Of a DNA stretch of 59,439 nt, positions 15,616-24,862 are shown piece by piece. The stretch is taken from the NCBI GenBank assembly GCA_015067895.1, contig SVLP01000013.1, positions 1-59,439 of the forward strand, in the 5' to 3' direction. The notes below the pieces were generated by a model that worked only from the letters and a program-made list of their open reading frames with translations, was not told the DNA's origin and ran no database searches. Source of the DNA: Oscillospiraceae bacterium. Its GTDB lineage: Bacteria > Bacillota_A > Clostridia > Oscillospirales > Oscillospiraceae. The translations under genes and the position numbers were made by a program. How positions within the stretch are numbered: the first letter of the stretch is position 1; each line of letters opens with the position of its first letter.

Positions 15616-16508
15616 ACGTTCTCCTGCCGCTGCACCAGGCGGAAGGCCCGGTGGAGGTTTTCGATCTCGATGGTCTCGCTGCCGTCGGCCCGCTCGCCAT
15701 CCAGCGTCCAGGCCACATCGGGGCTTTGGCGGACGGTCAGCCGGGAGACGCTGCGGAAGGTGATAGAGGCGCAGTCATAGGTCTGATTCTGCAACGCCTG
15801 GACGCATTCGGCCAGCTCGTTGGGATCCTTCACCATCCGCACCAGCATCACCTCGAACTTGCCGTCGCTGAGGTCGACAAGCTTGGGGTTCAGGGTCAGC
15901 ACACCGCCGACGGAGGTTGAATTGGACACCGCGCCGAAGAGGTACTTGCCCTCCACGATCTCGCCGTCCAGCTCCAATGTCATGGGGATGTTGCGGATCT
16001 GGGGCAGCTCCTGGATGCCCGAGAGCACATAGGCCAGGTGGCCCAGGGCGTTCTTCAGGTTCTGGGGGGTGGTGTAGGAGACCCGGGTGAAGGCACCGAA
16101 GGAGGCGATGTAGGAGAAATACCGGTCGCCCCACTTGCCCACATCGTACTCCCGGGGCTCGCCCTCCATGATCTCCTTCGCGGCCTTCATCACATCGGTG
16201 GACAGCTTCAATGTAGCGGCGAAATCGTTGGTGGAGCCGCAGGGGATATAGCCGATGGGGCAATCGCTGCCCGCCCGGAGGACGCCGCTGATGGTCTCGT
16301 TCAGGGTGCCGTCGCCGCCGGCGCAGACGATCAGCTCGTAGTCATTGGCCCGCTGGGCCACGATCTCGCTGCCGCTGCCGGGGCCGGTGGTCATAAAGGT
16401 GGTGACCTCGTAGCCGTGGCTGTTGAACAGCGCGATGATCTCCGGAAGGAATTTGTTGACCTTCCGCTGCCCGGCGTTGGGGTTCATCAGAAACAAAAGC
16501 TTTTTCAT
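15612..16508 (-). CDS. Diacylglycerol/lipid kinase family protein (YegS/DgkB-like)
   Basis: 298-residue lipid kinase. MNPNAGQRK at residues 8-16, the nucleotide-binding GGDGTLNE (64-71) and the PCGSTNDFA loop (about 92-100) are the diagnostic catalytic-domain motifs; the C-terminal half has the beta-rich lid domain ending in WTLDGE. In Firmicutes such enzymes phosphorylate diacylglycerol (DgkB) or related lipids on the cytoplasmic membrane. The start at 16508 gives the standard MKKLLFLMNPNAG opening; SD is weak, and an in-frame ATG 12 codons upstream is an alternative. First gene of an operon with the Nudix gene. Confidence 0.88.
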   Translation of the reverse strand: MKKLLFLMNPNAGQRKVNKFLPEIIALFNSHGYEVTTFMTTGPGSGSEIVAQRANDYELIVCAGGDGTLNETISGVLRAGSDCPIGYIPCGSTNDFAATLKLSTDVMKAAKEIMEGEPREYDVGKWGDRYFSYIASFGAFTRVSYTTPQNLKNALGHLAYVLSGIQELPQIRNIPMTLELDGEIVEGKYLFGAVSNSTSVGGVLTLNPKLVDLSDGKFEVMLVRMVKDPNELAECVQALQNQTYDCASITFRSVSRLTVRQSPDVAWTLDGERADGSETIEIENLHRAFRLVQRQENV

Positions 16509-16639
16509 GATAATCTGGTCACTTCCATGGTGTTTTTTGCGCATTGCCCCCATTATATCACTCCGAAACAAAATGGCAACCCCGTGTAAGAAAAGTTCAG
16601 AATAGTTTCACATTTCTTTGCCGGAGCCTTGTACCGGGG

Positions 16640-16667
16640 TTGCCAATTTGGCAAAATATGATATGAT
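16640..16667 (+). promoter_or_regulatory. Promoter of the MATE gene
   Basis: TTGCCA (16640-16645), 16-bp spacer, TATGAT (16662-16667). The -35 lies in the palindrome TTGCCAATTTGGCAA, a possible operator. Confidence 0.5.
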
Positions 16668-16695
16668 AAAAGAAAAACAGAAAGAAGGCCCCTCC

Positions 16696-18081
16696 ATGGA
16701 CGCCAAAGGCGAACAGAAACAGCAAGACCGCAAGCTGATGATGCTCAATCAGCCCATCCACCGGGTCATCCCGAAAATGGCCATCCCCACCATCGTGGCA
16801 TTCCTGATAAACTCCATCTACTCCCTGGCGGACACCTACTTCGTCAGCAGTTTGGGCACCAACGCCACCGCCGCCGTCAGCGTCAACGCATCCCTTGACC
16901 AGCTCATCATGATGTGCGGCTCCATGCTGGCCATGGGTGCCAACTCCTACATCGCCCGGCTGCTGGGCAAGAACGAGGACAAAAAGGCCAGCCAGGTGCT
17001 CTCCACCGCCTTTTTCTCCGCCTTCGCCATCGGTGCGCTGCTGCTGATCTTCGGCACGGTCTTCATGGTGCCCATGGTGCGGCTGCTGGGCGCCACCCCC
17101 ACCTGCGAAGCCTACTCCATCGACTACGCGACTTATGTCCTGATGGCGGCTCCCTTCATGGCCTGCAACTTCGTCATGAACCAGTGCCTGCGCAGTGAGG
17201 GCAGCGCGACGCTCAGCATGGTGGGCATGGGCTTCGGCGGCATCCTCAACTGCATCCTCGATCCCATCTTCATCTTTGGCTTTGAAATGGGTGTCGCCGG
17301 TGCGTCCCTGGCCACCGCCATCTCCAAGGTGGTCAGCTTTGCCATCCTGATCTTCCCCTATATCACGAGAAGGAGCCTGCTGCACCTGTCCATCCGGAAT
17401 TTCAAGCCCACCCGGGATATCGTCACCGAGGTGGTCTCCGTGGGCTCCAGCTCCATGTTCCGCTCGGGTCTCGCCGTGGTGGCGGGCATCCTGCTCAACA
17501 CCCTGGCGGGCAACATCTCCGACTCCGTCCTGGCGGGCATCGGCGTTTGCACCAAGATCATGATGTTCCCCTTCAGCATCATCCTGGGCTTCGGCAACGG
17601 CTTCCAGCCTGTGGTCGGCTTCAACTGGGGCGCGAAGCGGTACGACCGGGTTCAGGAGGCCTACCGCTTCTCCAGCAAGGTCGCCTTCTGGGGCAGCGTG
17701 GCCATGGCGGCCTTCTGCATCGTCTTTGCGGATCAGCTCATCATCCTCTTCGCCGGAACCGACGGGGAGATGCGCCGGATCGGTGCCTTCGCCATCATCA
17801 CCCAGGCCATCGCCCTGCCCATCCACGCCTGGGTTGCCATCGTCAACATGCTCTGCGTAGGCCTGGGCAACGCCAAGGGTGCCTTCGCCCTGGCAACTGC
17901 CCGGCAGGGCACCTGCTTCATCCCTATTCTCTTCCCCCTGGCCTGGATCTTCGGCGCCTACGGCGTCGGCTCCGTGCAGGCCTTGGCCGATGTGCTGACC
18001 ATGGCACTGGCAGTGCCCATCATCCGGGGCATGAACAAAAAGATCAAAGCCGCCATGGAAGAGCAGGCGGCAGCGGTATAA
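16696..18081 (+). CDS. MATE-family efflux transporter
   Basis: 461 residues with twelve hydrophobic segments in two bundles. The opening PKMAIPTIVAFLINSIYSLADTYF-type helix, the GMGFGGILNCILDPIFIF segment and GFGNGFQPVVGFNWGA in the second half are MATE hallmarks. Drives export of drugs or metabolites with a Na+ or H+ gradient; substrate unknown. ATG 16696 has AGAAGG 8 nt upstream; two in-frame upstream starts lack an SD and the first lies in the promoter. Monocistronic with its own terminator. Confidence 0.9.
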   Translation: MDAKGEQKQQDRKLMMLNQPIHRVIPKMAIPTIVAFLINSIYSLADTYFVSSLGTNATAAVSVNASLDQLIMMCGSMLAMGANSYIARLLGKNEDKKASQVLSTAFFSAFAIGALLLIFGTVFMVPMVRLLGATPTCEAYSIDYATYVLMAAPFMACNFVMNQCLRSEGSATLSMVGMGFGGILNCILDPIFIFGFEMGVAGASLATAISKVVSFAILIFPYITRRSLLHLSIRNFKPTRDIVTEVVSVGSSSMFRSGLAVVAGILLNTLAGNISDSVLAGIGVCTKIMMFPFSIILGFGNGFQPVVGFNWGAKRYDRVQEAYRFSSKVAFWGSVAMAAFCIVFADQLIILFAGTDGEMRRIGAFAIITQAIALPIHAWVAIVNMLCVGLGNAKGAFALATARQGTCFIPILFPLAWIFGAYGVGSVQALADVLTMALAVPIIRGMNKKIKAAMEEQAAAV

Positions 18082-18088
18082 CGAACAC

Positions 18089-18114
18089 AAGCCCGCGGCA
18101 GCAGCCGTGGGCTT
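18089..18114 (+). terminator. Terminator of the MATE gene
   Basis: AAGCCCGCGGC / GCCGTGGGCTT stem with a 4-nt loop, followed by a short T-containing tail. Confidence 0.6.
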
Positions 18115-18154
18115 TATGCATTGTTGGTATATTGGAACCAGGTTCCCACTACCT

Positions 18155-18307
18155 CTGTCATTGCGAGGAGGCCAAAGGCCGACGTGGCAATCTCCTGGTA
18201 CAACCTTCCATAAATCGACGCAGTACCAGGAGATTGCCAGAAGGTGAATTGCCCGTAGGGCAAGAGAAGCCACCCGGGGGTGCGGCCTGCGGCCTCGCAA
18301 TGACAGC
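18155..18307. repeat. Family B palindromic repeat with inserted module
   Basis: Ends CTGTCATTGCGAG / CTCGCAATGACAG, inner arms GTGGCAATCTCCTGGTAC / GTACCAGGAGATTGCCA, plus the module AGAAGGTGAATTGCCC...GGGCAAGAGAAGCCACC on the right. Fills the MATE-lplA gap. Confidence 0.8.
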
Positions 18308-18344
18308 GGTAATTTGAAGCCAGTCCTTCTGTTTTGAAACGTAA

Positions 18345-19286
18345 TTAAAGATCCATCCGCTCGAACACCCCGGCGAAGTCCGGGGCTTTTTTCATCAGAT
18401 CTGCCCGATCCAGCCGGGAGCCGGTGAGAGCCTGCTCCAGCCTTGCCGGGAGCTGCCAGTCCATGGCGTCTGTCCAGACCCTTGCGGCCCGGATGATGCC
18501 GTGCTCCACGTTCGCTTCGATGCGGATGCAGCCGAAGTCCAGCCGCTCCTCCCATTCAAAGGTGAAGGGCAGCTTTTGTCCATAATTCCAGCCCCAGCTG
18601 CGATATCGCTCCACCAGGGCGGGATCGGGGGTAACTTCGATTTTCTCCACAGCACCGCCGCAGTTTTCGGCAAAAGCGGCGGACAGAGCGGCCTTCATGG
18701 CATCGATGGTGATATCCGGATTCAGCTCCCTGAGGTTGCCCACCCGGCTGCGCACGGAATCCACGCCCTTGGCCGCCAGCTTGGCCTTCGAGGGATTTAA
18801 GTAGCGGCCCAGCTTCTCCATGTCGGCATCGATCAGAATGGTGCCGTGGTGGTAGGCCTGTTTGCCGTTCTTGTAGAAGGCATTGCCTGAAAATTTCCGT
18901 CCATCTGCCAGCACATCGTTCCGGCCCGAGCGTTCGGCCTCGATGCCGAAGGAGCGGACAGCATCGCAGATGATGCCGAGCTGCCTGTCCAGGTCGTAAT
19001 GGGCCTGGGGCATCAAAAAGGTAAAATTCAAATTCCCCAGATCATGGAACACCGCACCGCCGCCGGAAAGCCGCCGGGCCAAATGACCGCCCTCCTGCCG
19101 GAGGAGGGCGGTGCGGCATTCTTTCCAGGGATTCTGGTTCCGTCCGATGACCACCGTGTTCTGATTCTGCCACAGATACAGGATGACCGCATCTGTGGCC
19201 ATATTCAGCAGGGTCTCCTCCAGAGCCAGATTATGGTGGGGATCGGTGCAGGTGCTCTGAGCGATCAGGTACCTCACGGGTTCCAC
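18345..19286 (-). CDS. lplA: Lipoate-protein ligase A
   Basis: Activates lipoate with ATP and attaches it to lipoyl domains, here most likely GcvH. 313 residues: N-terminal catalytic domain with RRLSGGGAVFHDLGNLNFTF (about 69-88), GRNDVLADGRKFSGNAFY and a lysine-containing loop, and the C-terminal small domain found in LplA. It overlaps gcvPB by 13 nt and is the last gene of the glycine operon, so lipoylation is made together with its acceptor. Confidence 0.92.
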   Translation of the reverse strand: MEPVRYLIAQSTCTDPHHNLALEETLLNMATDAVILYLWQNQNTVVIGRNQNPWKECRTALLRQEGGHLARRLSGGGAVFHDLGNLNFTFLMPQAHYDLDRQLGIICDAVRSFGIEAERSGRNDVLADGRKFSGNAFYKNGKQAYHHGTILIDADMEKLGRYLNPSKAKLAAKGVDSVRSRVGNLRELNPDITIDAMKAALSAAFAENCGGAVEKIEVTPDPALVERYRSWGWNYGQKLPFTFEWEERLDFGCIRIEANVEHGIIRAARVWTDAMDWQLPARLEQALTGSRLDRADLMKKAPDFAGVFERMDL

Positions 19287-20674
19287 CGCAGGACGGGGTT
19301 GCGGGCTGCGCGAACCTCGTCGGGACGGCCGATCTGGGCGTTGTGGGGGGCGTTATGCATGCACTCCGGATCCTGGTGGGCCAGCTCATAGAGCTTGCGG
19401 AAGACCTCGGCAGCCCAGTCCAGGGTGTCCCGGGACTCGGTCTCGGTGGGCTCCAGCATCAGCGCCTCGTGGACGATCAGGGGGAAGTACATCGTGGGCG
19501 GATGCATCCCGTTGTCGATCAGGCTCTTGGCAACATCCAGTGCGGAGACACCGGTCTCCTTCTTGAACTTGCTCAGATCCAGCACGAACTCGTGCATACA
19601 GATGCGATCAAAGGCGGGCTCGAAGGTGCCCTTGATCTTCGCCTGGAGGTAATTGGCGTTGAGCACGGCATTCTTTGCCGCCTCGGGGATGCCCTCCTTA
19701 CCCAGGGTCAGGATATAGGTCAATGCCTTGATGACCACCAGGAAGTTGCCCGCGAAGGAGCGCACCTGGATGTGCCCGGGGCCCTCCATCATGGAGGACT
19801 TAGGGAGGTACTGGGCCAGGTGAGCCTTGCAGCCGACAGCGCCGCTGCCGGGGCCGCCTCCGCCGTGGGGGGTGGCGAAGGTCTTGTGCAGATTCAGGTG
19901 GATGCAGTCGAAGCCCATGTCGCCGGGGCGAACCACGCCCATGACGGCGTTCAGGTTCGCGCCGTCGTAGTAGCACAGGCCGCCGGCCTCGTGGACAAGG
20001 CGGGTGATCTCCAGGATGTTCTCGTCGAAGATGCCGACGGTGTTGGGGTTCGTGAGCATCAGACCGGCGGTGTCCTCGCCCAGCACCTTCTTCAGCGCGT
20101 CCAGATCCACGCAGCCGTTGGGAGCCGAGGGGATGTTGACGATCTGATAGCCGCACATGGCAGCGGTGGCGGGGTTGGTGCCGTGGGCGGAGTCGGGGAC
20201 GATGATCTTGGTGCGCTTGCTGTCGCCCCGGGCATCGTGGTACTGCTTGATGAGCAGCACACCGGTGAACTCACCGTGGGCACCGGCGGCGGGCTGGAAG
20301 GTCATGTCGTCCATGCCGGTGATCTCGCACAGCAGCGCCCGGGCGGTGTCCAGAGCTTCCACACAGCCCTCGGTGGCATAGGCGGGCGCCAGGGGATGGA
20401 CGCCGGTGAAGCCGGGCAGGGAAGCCATCTCCTCGTCGATGCGGGGGTTGTACTTCATGGTGCAGCTGCCCAGGGGGTAGAAGCCGGAGTTGACGCCGTG
20501 GACGCGCTTGTTCAGCTCGGTATAGTGGCGGCTGACATCGGTCTCGCTCAGCTCGGGCAGCCGGGGCGCGGTCTCGCGCACCAGATTTTCGGGCAGGGAG
20601 ACCTCCTCCACGTCGCACTTGGGCAGATACTGCTGTCCCCGGCCGGGAACGCTCTTTTCAAAAATCAGCTTCAT
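19274..20674 (-). CDS. gcvPB: Glycine dehydrogenase (decarboxylating) subunit 2
   Basis: PLP-containing half of the split P-protein; decarboxylates glycine and passes the aminomethyl group to GcvH lipoamide. 466 residues. The Schiff-base lysine is Lys264 in LNLHKTFATPHGGGGPG (glycine-rich tail included); LGSCTMKYNPR (68-78) and SAHGTNPATA (162-171) are further signatures. Start overlaps the end of gcvPA by 4 nt. Confidence 0.96.
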   Translation of the reverse strand: MKLIFEKSVPGRGQQYLPKCDVEEVSLPENLVRETAPRLPELSETDVSRHYTELNKRVHGVNSGFYPLGSCTMKYNPRIDEEMASLPGFTGVHPLAPAYATEGCVEALDTARALLCEITGMDDMTFQPAAGAHGEFTGVLLIKQYHDARGDSKRTKIIVPDSAHGTNPATAAMCGYQIVNIPSAPNGCVDLDALKKVLGEDTAGLMLTNPNTVGIFDENILEITRLVHEAGGLCYYDGANLNAVMGVVRPGDMGFDCIHLNLHKTFATPHGGGGPGSGAVGCKAHLAQYLPKSSMMEGPGHIQVRSFAGNFLVVIKALTYILTLGKEGIPEAAKNAVLNANYLQAKIKGTFEPAFDRICMHEFVLDLSKFKKETGVSALDVAKSLIDNGMHPPTMYFPLIVHEALMLEPTETESRDTLDWAAEVFRKLYELAHQDPECMHNAPHNAQIGRPDEVRAARNPVLRWNP

Positions 20675-21990
20675 GCGCCAAGCACCTCCTTCACGATGGC
20701 GACCGCACGGTCGAGCTCTTCACGGGAAACCTTCTCGGTGGCGCACCAGAGGACGCCGTTTTCCAGCTTCAGGCCGCCCAGGATGCCGCTGCTTTCCAGA
20801 GCCTTGAGCACTTCCCCGGCTCTGGGCAGGGTGGTGACGAATTCGTGGAAATAGTCGCCGGTGTAGACCAGCTCGATGCCCTCGATCTTGCACAGCTCCT
20901 TTGCAAGGTAGTGGGCCTTGGACATGGACTGCTTTGCGGCCTCGGCCAGACCACCCGGGCCCATGGCAGCCAGGTAAAGACCGGCGGTCAGGGCGCACAG
21001 GGCCTGGTTGGAGCAGATGTTGGAGCTGGCCTTCTCCCGGCGGATGTGCTGCTCTCTGGCCTGGAGGGACAGAACGTAGGCCCGCTCGCCTTTGGAGTCC
21101 ACAGTCTCGCCGACGATACGGCCGGGGAGCTTGCGCATGTGCTTGGCGGTGGTGGCCATGAAGCCCAGGTACGGGCCGCCGTAGCTCAGGGGCATGCCCA
21201 GGGGCTGACCCTCGCCCACGGCGATGTCTGCGCCCTGCTCCCGGGGGGATGCCATGATACCCAGGGCGATGGGATTCACGCCCAGAATGTACATGGAGCC
21301 GTTGCCGTGCACCAGCTCGCCGATGGCCTCGGCGTCCTCGAACTGGCCGTAGAAGTTGGGCTGCTGGACATAGACGGAGGCCACGTTGGGCTTCAGCAGC
21401 TCCTTCAGGGCTTCCAGATCGGTCTTGCCGTCCTTCATGGGGACGATGACCAGCTCGTCGCCGGTGCCGTAGCAGTAGGTGCGGACGGTGTTGATGGTAT
21501 CGGGGTGGGCAGCCGCAGAAATGAGGGTGACCCGGCGCTTGCGGTCGCGGCACATGGCAGCGGCCTCGGCGGCGGCGGTGGCACCGTCGTAGACGGAGGC
21601 ATTGCTGACGTCCATGCCGGTCAGCTCGCAGATATCGGTCTGATATTCAAAAATGGACTGGAGGATGCCCTGGCTCATTTCCGCCTGGTAGGGGGTGTAG
21701 GCGGTGAGGAATTCCTCCTTGGCGGGGATGTACTTGACGATGCTGGGGATGTAGTGGTCGTAGGCACCGGCGCCGCGCAGGACGGTGGGGAAAATAACAT
21801 TTTTCCCGGCCATGGCGCTTACCTTCCGGTGTACCTCCAGCTCGCTCAGGCCCTCGGTGATGTTCAGCTCGCCCGTTTGCAGGAGCATCTCGGCGGGCAC
21901 ATCCCGATACAGACCCTCGTAGCTGTCCACGCCAACGACCGCCAGCATCTCCTCCCGCTCAGAGCGGGTGGAAGGGATGTAGCTTGCCAT
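20671..21990 (-). CDS. gcvPA: Glycine dehydrogenase (decarboxylating) subunit 1
   Basis: N-terminal half of the split P-protein, needed for the heterotetramer with GcvPB. 439 residues, normal length. YIPSTRSEREEML at the start, GAGAYDHYIPSIVKYI (about 72-87), FLTAYTPYQAEMSQG and MSLSYGGPYLGFM are diagnostic; no PLP lysine is expected in this subunit. It starts 3 nt past gcvH's stop on the same strand, with a GGAGGGC SD. Confidence 0.96.
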   Translation of the reverse strand: MASYIPSTRSEREEMLAVVGVDSYEGLYRDVPAEMLLQTGELNITEGLSELEVHRKVSAMAGKNVIFPTVLRGAGAYDHYIPSIVKYIPAKEEFLTAYTPYQAEMSQGILQSIFEYQTDICELTGMDVSNASVYDGATAAAEAAAMCRDRKRRVTLISAAAHPDTINTVRTYCYGTGDELVIVPMKDGKTDLEALKELLKPNVASVYVQQPNFYGQFEDAEAIGELVHGNGSMYILGVNPIALGIMASPREQGADIAVGEGQPLGMPLSYGGPYLGFMATTAKHMRKLPGRIVGETVDSKGERAYVLSLQAREQHIRREKASSNICSNQALCALTAGLYLAAMGPGGLAEAAKQSMSKAHYLAKELCKIEGIELVYTGDYFHEFVTTLPRAGEVLKALESSGILGGLKLENGVLWCATEKVSREELDRAVAIVKEVLGA

Positions 21991-21992
21991 TG

Positions 21993-22370
21993 TTAGCCCT
22001 CCTCAGCGCAGTGGGCCTCGTAGGCGGCAGCGTCCAGGAGCTCCTCCTCGTCGGTGATGTTCTCGACCTTGATGATCCAGGCGCCGTAGGGATCCTCGTT
22101 CAGATTCTCGGGGGAATCCTCCAGCTCCTCGTTGACCTCCAGCACCACGCCGGAGACGGGGGAGATCAGGTCGGAGACGGCCTTGACGGACTCGACGTCG
22201 CCGAAGGTCTCGCCCGCCACCACCTCGTCACCCACCTGGGGCAGGTTCACGAAGACCACATCACCCAGCGCGTCCTGGGCAAAATCGGAGATGCCGATGA
22301 CGGCGACGCCGTCCTCAAACTTGACCCACTCGTGGGACTTGGAATACTTCAGCAGGGCAGGGTAATTCAT
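21993..22370 (-). CDS. gcvH: Glycine cleavage system H protein
   Basis: Lipoyl carrier that shuttles the aminomethyl group between P, T and L proteins. 125 residues; the lipoylated residue is Lys63 in [12 protein letters not shown], preceded by the KSHEWVK opening. GGAGGAATCACT before ATG 22370 is the SD. The lpd (L protein) gene is not in this window. Confidence 0.95.
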   Translation of the reverse strand: MNYPALLKYSKSHEWVKFEDGVAVIGISDFAQDALGDVVFVNLPQVGDEVVAGETFGDVESVKAVSDLISPVSGVVLEVNEELEDSPENLNEDPYGAWIIKVENITDEEELLDAAAYEAHCAEEG

Positions 22371-22401
22371 AGTGATTCCTCCATTTAATGATTCGTTATT
22401 A

Positions 22402-22484
22402 GATATTAGTTATGAGATATTAGATATGAGATATACTGGGACATAGATTATCTAATATCTTATATCTCATATCTTATATCTTAA
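22402..22484. repeat. Inverted pair of heptamer arrays between gcvT and gcvH
   Basis: Left array, five units: GATATTA, GTTATGA, GATATTA, GATATGA, GATATAC (22402-22436). After 13 nt comes the inverted array ATCTAAT, ATCTTAT, ATCTCAT, ATCTTAT, ATCTTAA (22450-22484). A long AT-rich hairpin is possible. Confidence 0.75.
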
Positions 22485-22493
22485 GTACGATGC

Positions 22494-23657
22494 TCAGATG
22501 ACCGCACGGCCATATTTGGGGCCGGTCTGATCCATGTGCTTGTTGACGAGCCTTGCCTTCAGCCGCTTGCCCCGGACGTCGATGGTGATACCGTCGGTGA
22601 TGTCCCGGTCAAGGTAGGCGAAGCCGATGGAGCGCTTGCCGGTCTTGTCGGTGGGCTCGTCGCCCTCGAAGACGTAGTAGGGCACCATGGTGCCGGAGGT
22701 GACCCAGCCCACATGGCGGTCACCGCAGTAGATGTCCATGCCCGCACGCATGACACCCCGATCCACCAGAGCGATGGGAACGATGCACTTTTCGGTGGTG
22801 TCCTTCTGCTGCTCCAGCAGCTCCTTTGCGATGAAGCCGCCCTTCTCCTCCTTGAAGGAGACAGCAAACCGGGCCAGGGAGACGGCGAAGACGGGGATCT
22901 CATTTCCTGCGGCGTCGGTTCCCAGCTCATGGCCGTACAGGGGCAGACCCGCCTCCAGGCGCAGGGTGTCTCTCGCGCCCAGGCCGGTGGGCTTGGCACC
23001 CAGCTCGATCAGCCGGTTCCACAGCCACTCCACCTCGGATGCATCGATGAACAGCTCCCAGCCGGTGGGGTCGCCGGTGTAGCCGGTGCGGGATGCCCGG
23101 ACGGTATGGCCCTCCATCTGAACCTCGCCCAGGTCGTTCTTTCTGGGGCCGGTGATGTCCGCGCCGCCGGTCAGGGTCTTCAGAATCCGCTCGGACTCGG
23201 GGCCCTGGACGGCGATGGAGGAGTAGGTGTCCGTGATGTTCGTCAGGCGGCAGTCGAACGCGGGCAGGTACTTTGCAAAGTGGGCCAGATCCTTGTCGGT
23301 GTTGCTGGCGTTGACGATCAGCATATAGCGATCCTCTTCGAACATATACAGGTAGGCGTCGTCCACTGCGCCGCCGGTCTCGGTGGGGATCATGCAGTAC
23401 TGGGCCCGGCCGGGAACCAGGGCCGATACATTGGAGGAGAGCACCTTCTGCAAAAAGGCCACCCGCTCGGGCCCCTCCACGATCAGGCGTCCCATGTGGG
23501 AAACGTCGAAGATGCCGCAGTGCTTCCGGTCATACAGATGCTCGGTGATGATACCGGCGGGATACTGGATGGGCATCTCCCAGCCGCCGAAATCCACCAT
23601 GGTGGCACCGGCAGCCACGTGGGCAGCGTACAGGGGAGTGCGCTTGAGTTCGCTCAT
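22494..23657 (-). CDS. gcvT: Aminomethyltransferase (glycine cleavage T protein)
   Basis: Transfers the methylene group from aminomethyl-GcvH to THF. 387 residues. TPLYAAHVAAGATMVDFGGW at the N-terminus, DVSHMGRL, QYCMIPTETGGAVDDAYLY and SRTGYTGDPTGWELF (folate-binding region) are all present, plus the C-terminal RDITDG...PKYGRAVI. ATG 23657 has AGGAGCG upstream; the frame is open far beyond but only through a repeat. A 308-bp gap containing a nested palindromic element separates it from metF, so an internal promoter or processing site is possible. Confidence 0.95.
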   Translation of the reverse strand: MSELKRTPLYAAHVAAGATMVDFGGWEMPIQYPAGIITEHLYDRKHCGIFDVSHMGRLIVEGPERVAFLQKVLSSNVSALVPGRAQYCMIPTETGGAVDDAYLYMFEEDRYMLIVNASNTDKDLAHFAKYLPAFDCRLTNITDTYSSIAVQGPESERILKTLTGGADITGPRKNDLGEVQMEGHTVRASRTGYTGDPTGWELFIDASEVEWLWNRLIELGAKPTGLGARDTLRLEAGLPLYGHELGTDAAGNEIPVFAVSLARFAVSFKEEKGGFIAKELLEQQKDTTEKCIVPIALVDRGVMRAGMDIYCGDRHVGWVTSGTMVPYYVFEGDEPTDKTGKRSIGFAYLDRDITDGITIDVRGKRLKARLVNKHMDQTGPKYGRAVI

Positions 23658-23702
23658 TTCATTCGCTCCTTTATTGTGGTTGAATGTATAAATCGTATAC
23701 TG

Positions 23703-23962
23703 GAGGGCGGGTGGCATTGCCCCCGCCGACCAGGCTGGATGACTGCTCAGGTGAACCAGAAGAACCAGCTGGGAACTACCTCTGTCATCGCGAGGGCGCA
23801 GCCCGCGGCGATCTCCTGGTACAATGTACGATTTTGGATGCAGTACCAGGAGATTGCCACGCCTTCGGCTCGCAATGACAGCTAAAGCTTTGGCTGTCTG
23901 AAACAATGATGATTTGTACGGATTTTGGGTGCGTCGGCGGGGGCAGTGCCGCCCGCCCTACG
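23703..23962. repeat. Nested composite palindrome (outer GGGCGG arms, inner family B)
   Basis: Outer arms GAGGGCGGGTGGCATTGCCC / GGGCAGTGCCGCCCGCCCTA enclose a family B copy (23782-23881) with CTGTCATCGCGAG / CTCGCAATGACAG ends. It lies inside the glycine operon between metF and gcvT and has no gene. Confidence 0.75.
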
Positions 23963-23965
23963 GAA

Positions 23966-24862
23966 TCAGATTCCCGCCTTCTCCAAAATAATGGGCACAT
24001 TCTTTTCTGCGCCGATGGCCATGATATGAACGCCGGGGCAGAGATTTTCGGCTCTGATGTCCGCGATGAGCTGGGCGGCCAGGTCGATGCCGAGCTCCGA
24101 GGGCTTGATGCCCCGTTCCTTGGCAGAAGCCAGCGCGTCGATCTGATCCTGGGGGACGGCGATGCCGGGGACGTTGGCGTTCATGAATTTCGCCATGCCC
24201 GCGGATTTCAGGGGGATGATGCCCGCCATGATGGGCACGTCGATGTTCGCCTTCTCCACCGCGTCCAGGAACCGCTTCAGGCTCTCTAAGTCGAAGATGC
24301 CCTGGGTCTGGATGTATTTTGCACCCGCGTCCACCTTCTGCCTGAGCTTGTGGACTTGCAGGATCATGGGCTCGTAAACGGGGGTGACGCAGGCACCTTT
24401 GAAGAAGGTGGGGGTGGAGGTCAGGGGATTGCCGCCGCAGTCGGTGCCGGTCTGTTCCATCTTCGTCAGCATGTTCAGGATGCCGACGGAGTCCAGATCA
24501 TAGACGGGCTTGGACTGCTTGCAGTCGCCCACCACCGGATGGTCGCCGGTCAGGGCCAGCATGGTGTCGATGCCAAAGCTGGCGGCGGAGAGGATGTCAC
24601 CCATGATCGCCATGCGGCTGCGGTCACGGCCGGTGATCTGCAAAATGGGCTCGATGCCCGCCTGCTTCAGGTGGACGCACAGGCCCAGAGAGCTGGCCTT
24701 TAAGCATGCGGACTGCATATCGGTGACGTTGACGCCGTGCACCTTGCCCTTCAGGAGCTGGGCGACCTCAAGCTGCTCGGTGAAGTCGTAACCCTTGGGC
24801 GGGGCCATCTCGGCGGTGATGGCGAAGGCACCGGATTCCAATGCGGTTTTCAGCAGACTCAT
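23966..24862 (-). CDS. metF: Methylenetetrahydrofolate reductase, catalytic subunit
   Basis: 298-residue TIM-barrel protein of the MetF family; reduces 5,10-methylene-THF to 5-methyl-THF. ITAEMAPPKG at the start (catalytic Glu region), GVNVTDMQSA, ALTGDHPVVGD (FAD-binding Asp) and VPIMAGIIPL are MetF motifs. Start and stop overlap with metV by 4 nt, the usual MetVF pair of anaerobes, in which the reductase works with an iron-sulfur/zinc partner. Placed with gcv genes, it would use methylene-THF coming from glycine. Confidence 0.92.
   Translation of the reverse strand: MSLLKTALESGAFAITAEMAPPKGYDFTEQLEVAQLLKGKVHGVNVTDMQSACLKASSLGLCVHLKQAGIEPILQITGRDRSRMAIMGDILSAASFGIDTMLALTGDHPVVGDCKQSKPVYDLDSVGILNMLTKMEQTGTDCGGNPLTSTPTFFKGACVTPVYEPMILQVHKLRQKVDAGAKYIQTQGIFDLESLKRFLDAVEKANIDVPIMAGIIPLKSAGMAKFMNANVPGIAVPQDQIDALASAKERGIKPSELGIDLAAQLIADIRAENLCPGVHIMAIGAEKNVPIILEKAGI

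Noticed and set aside
23658..23906. N-terminal extension of GcvT by 83 codons
   Set aside because: Encoded by the nested repeat element; the normal GcvT start with SD is at 23657.
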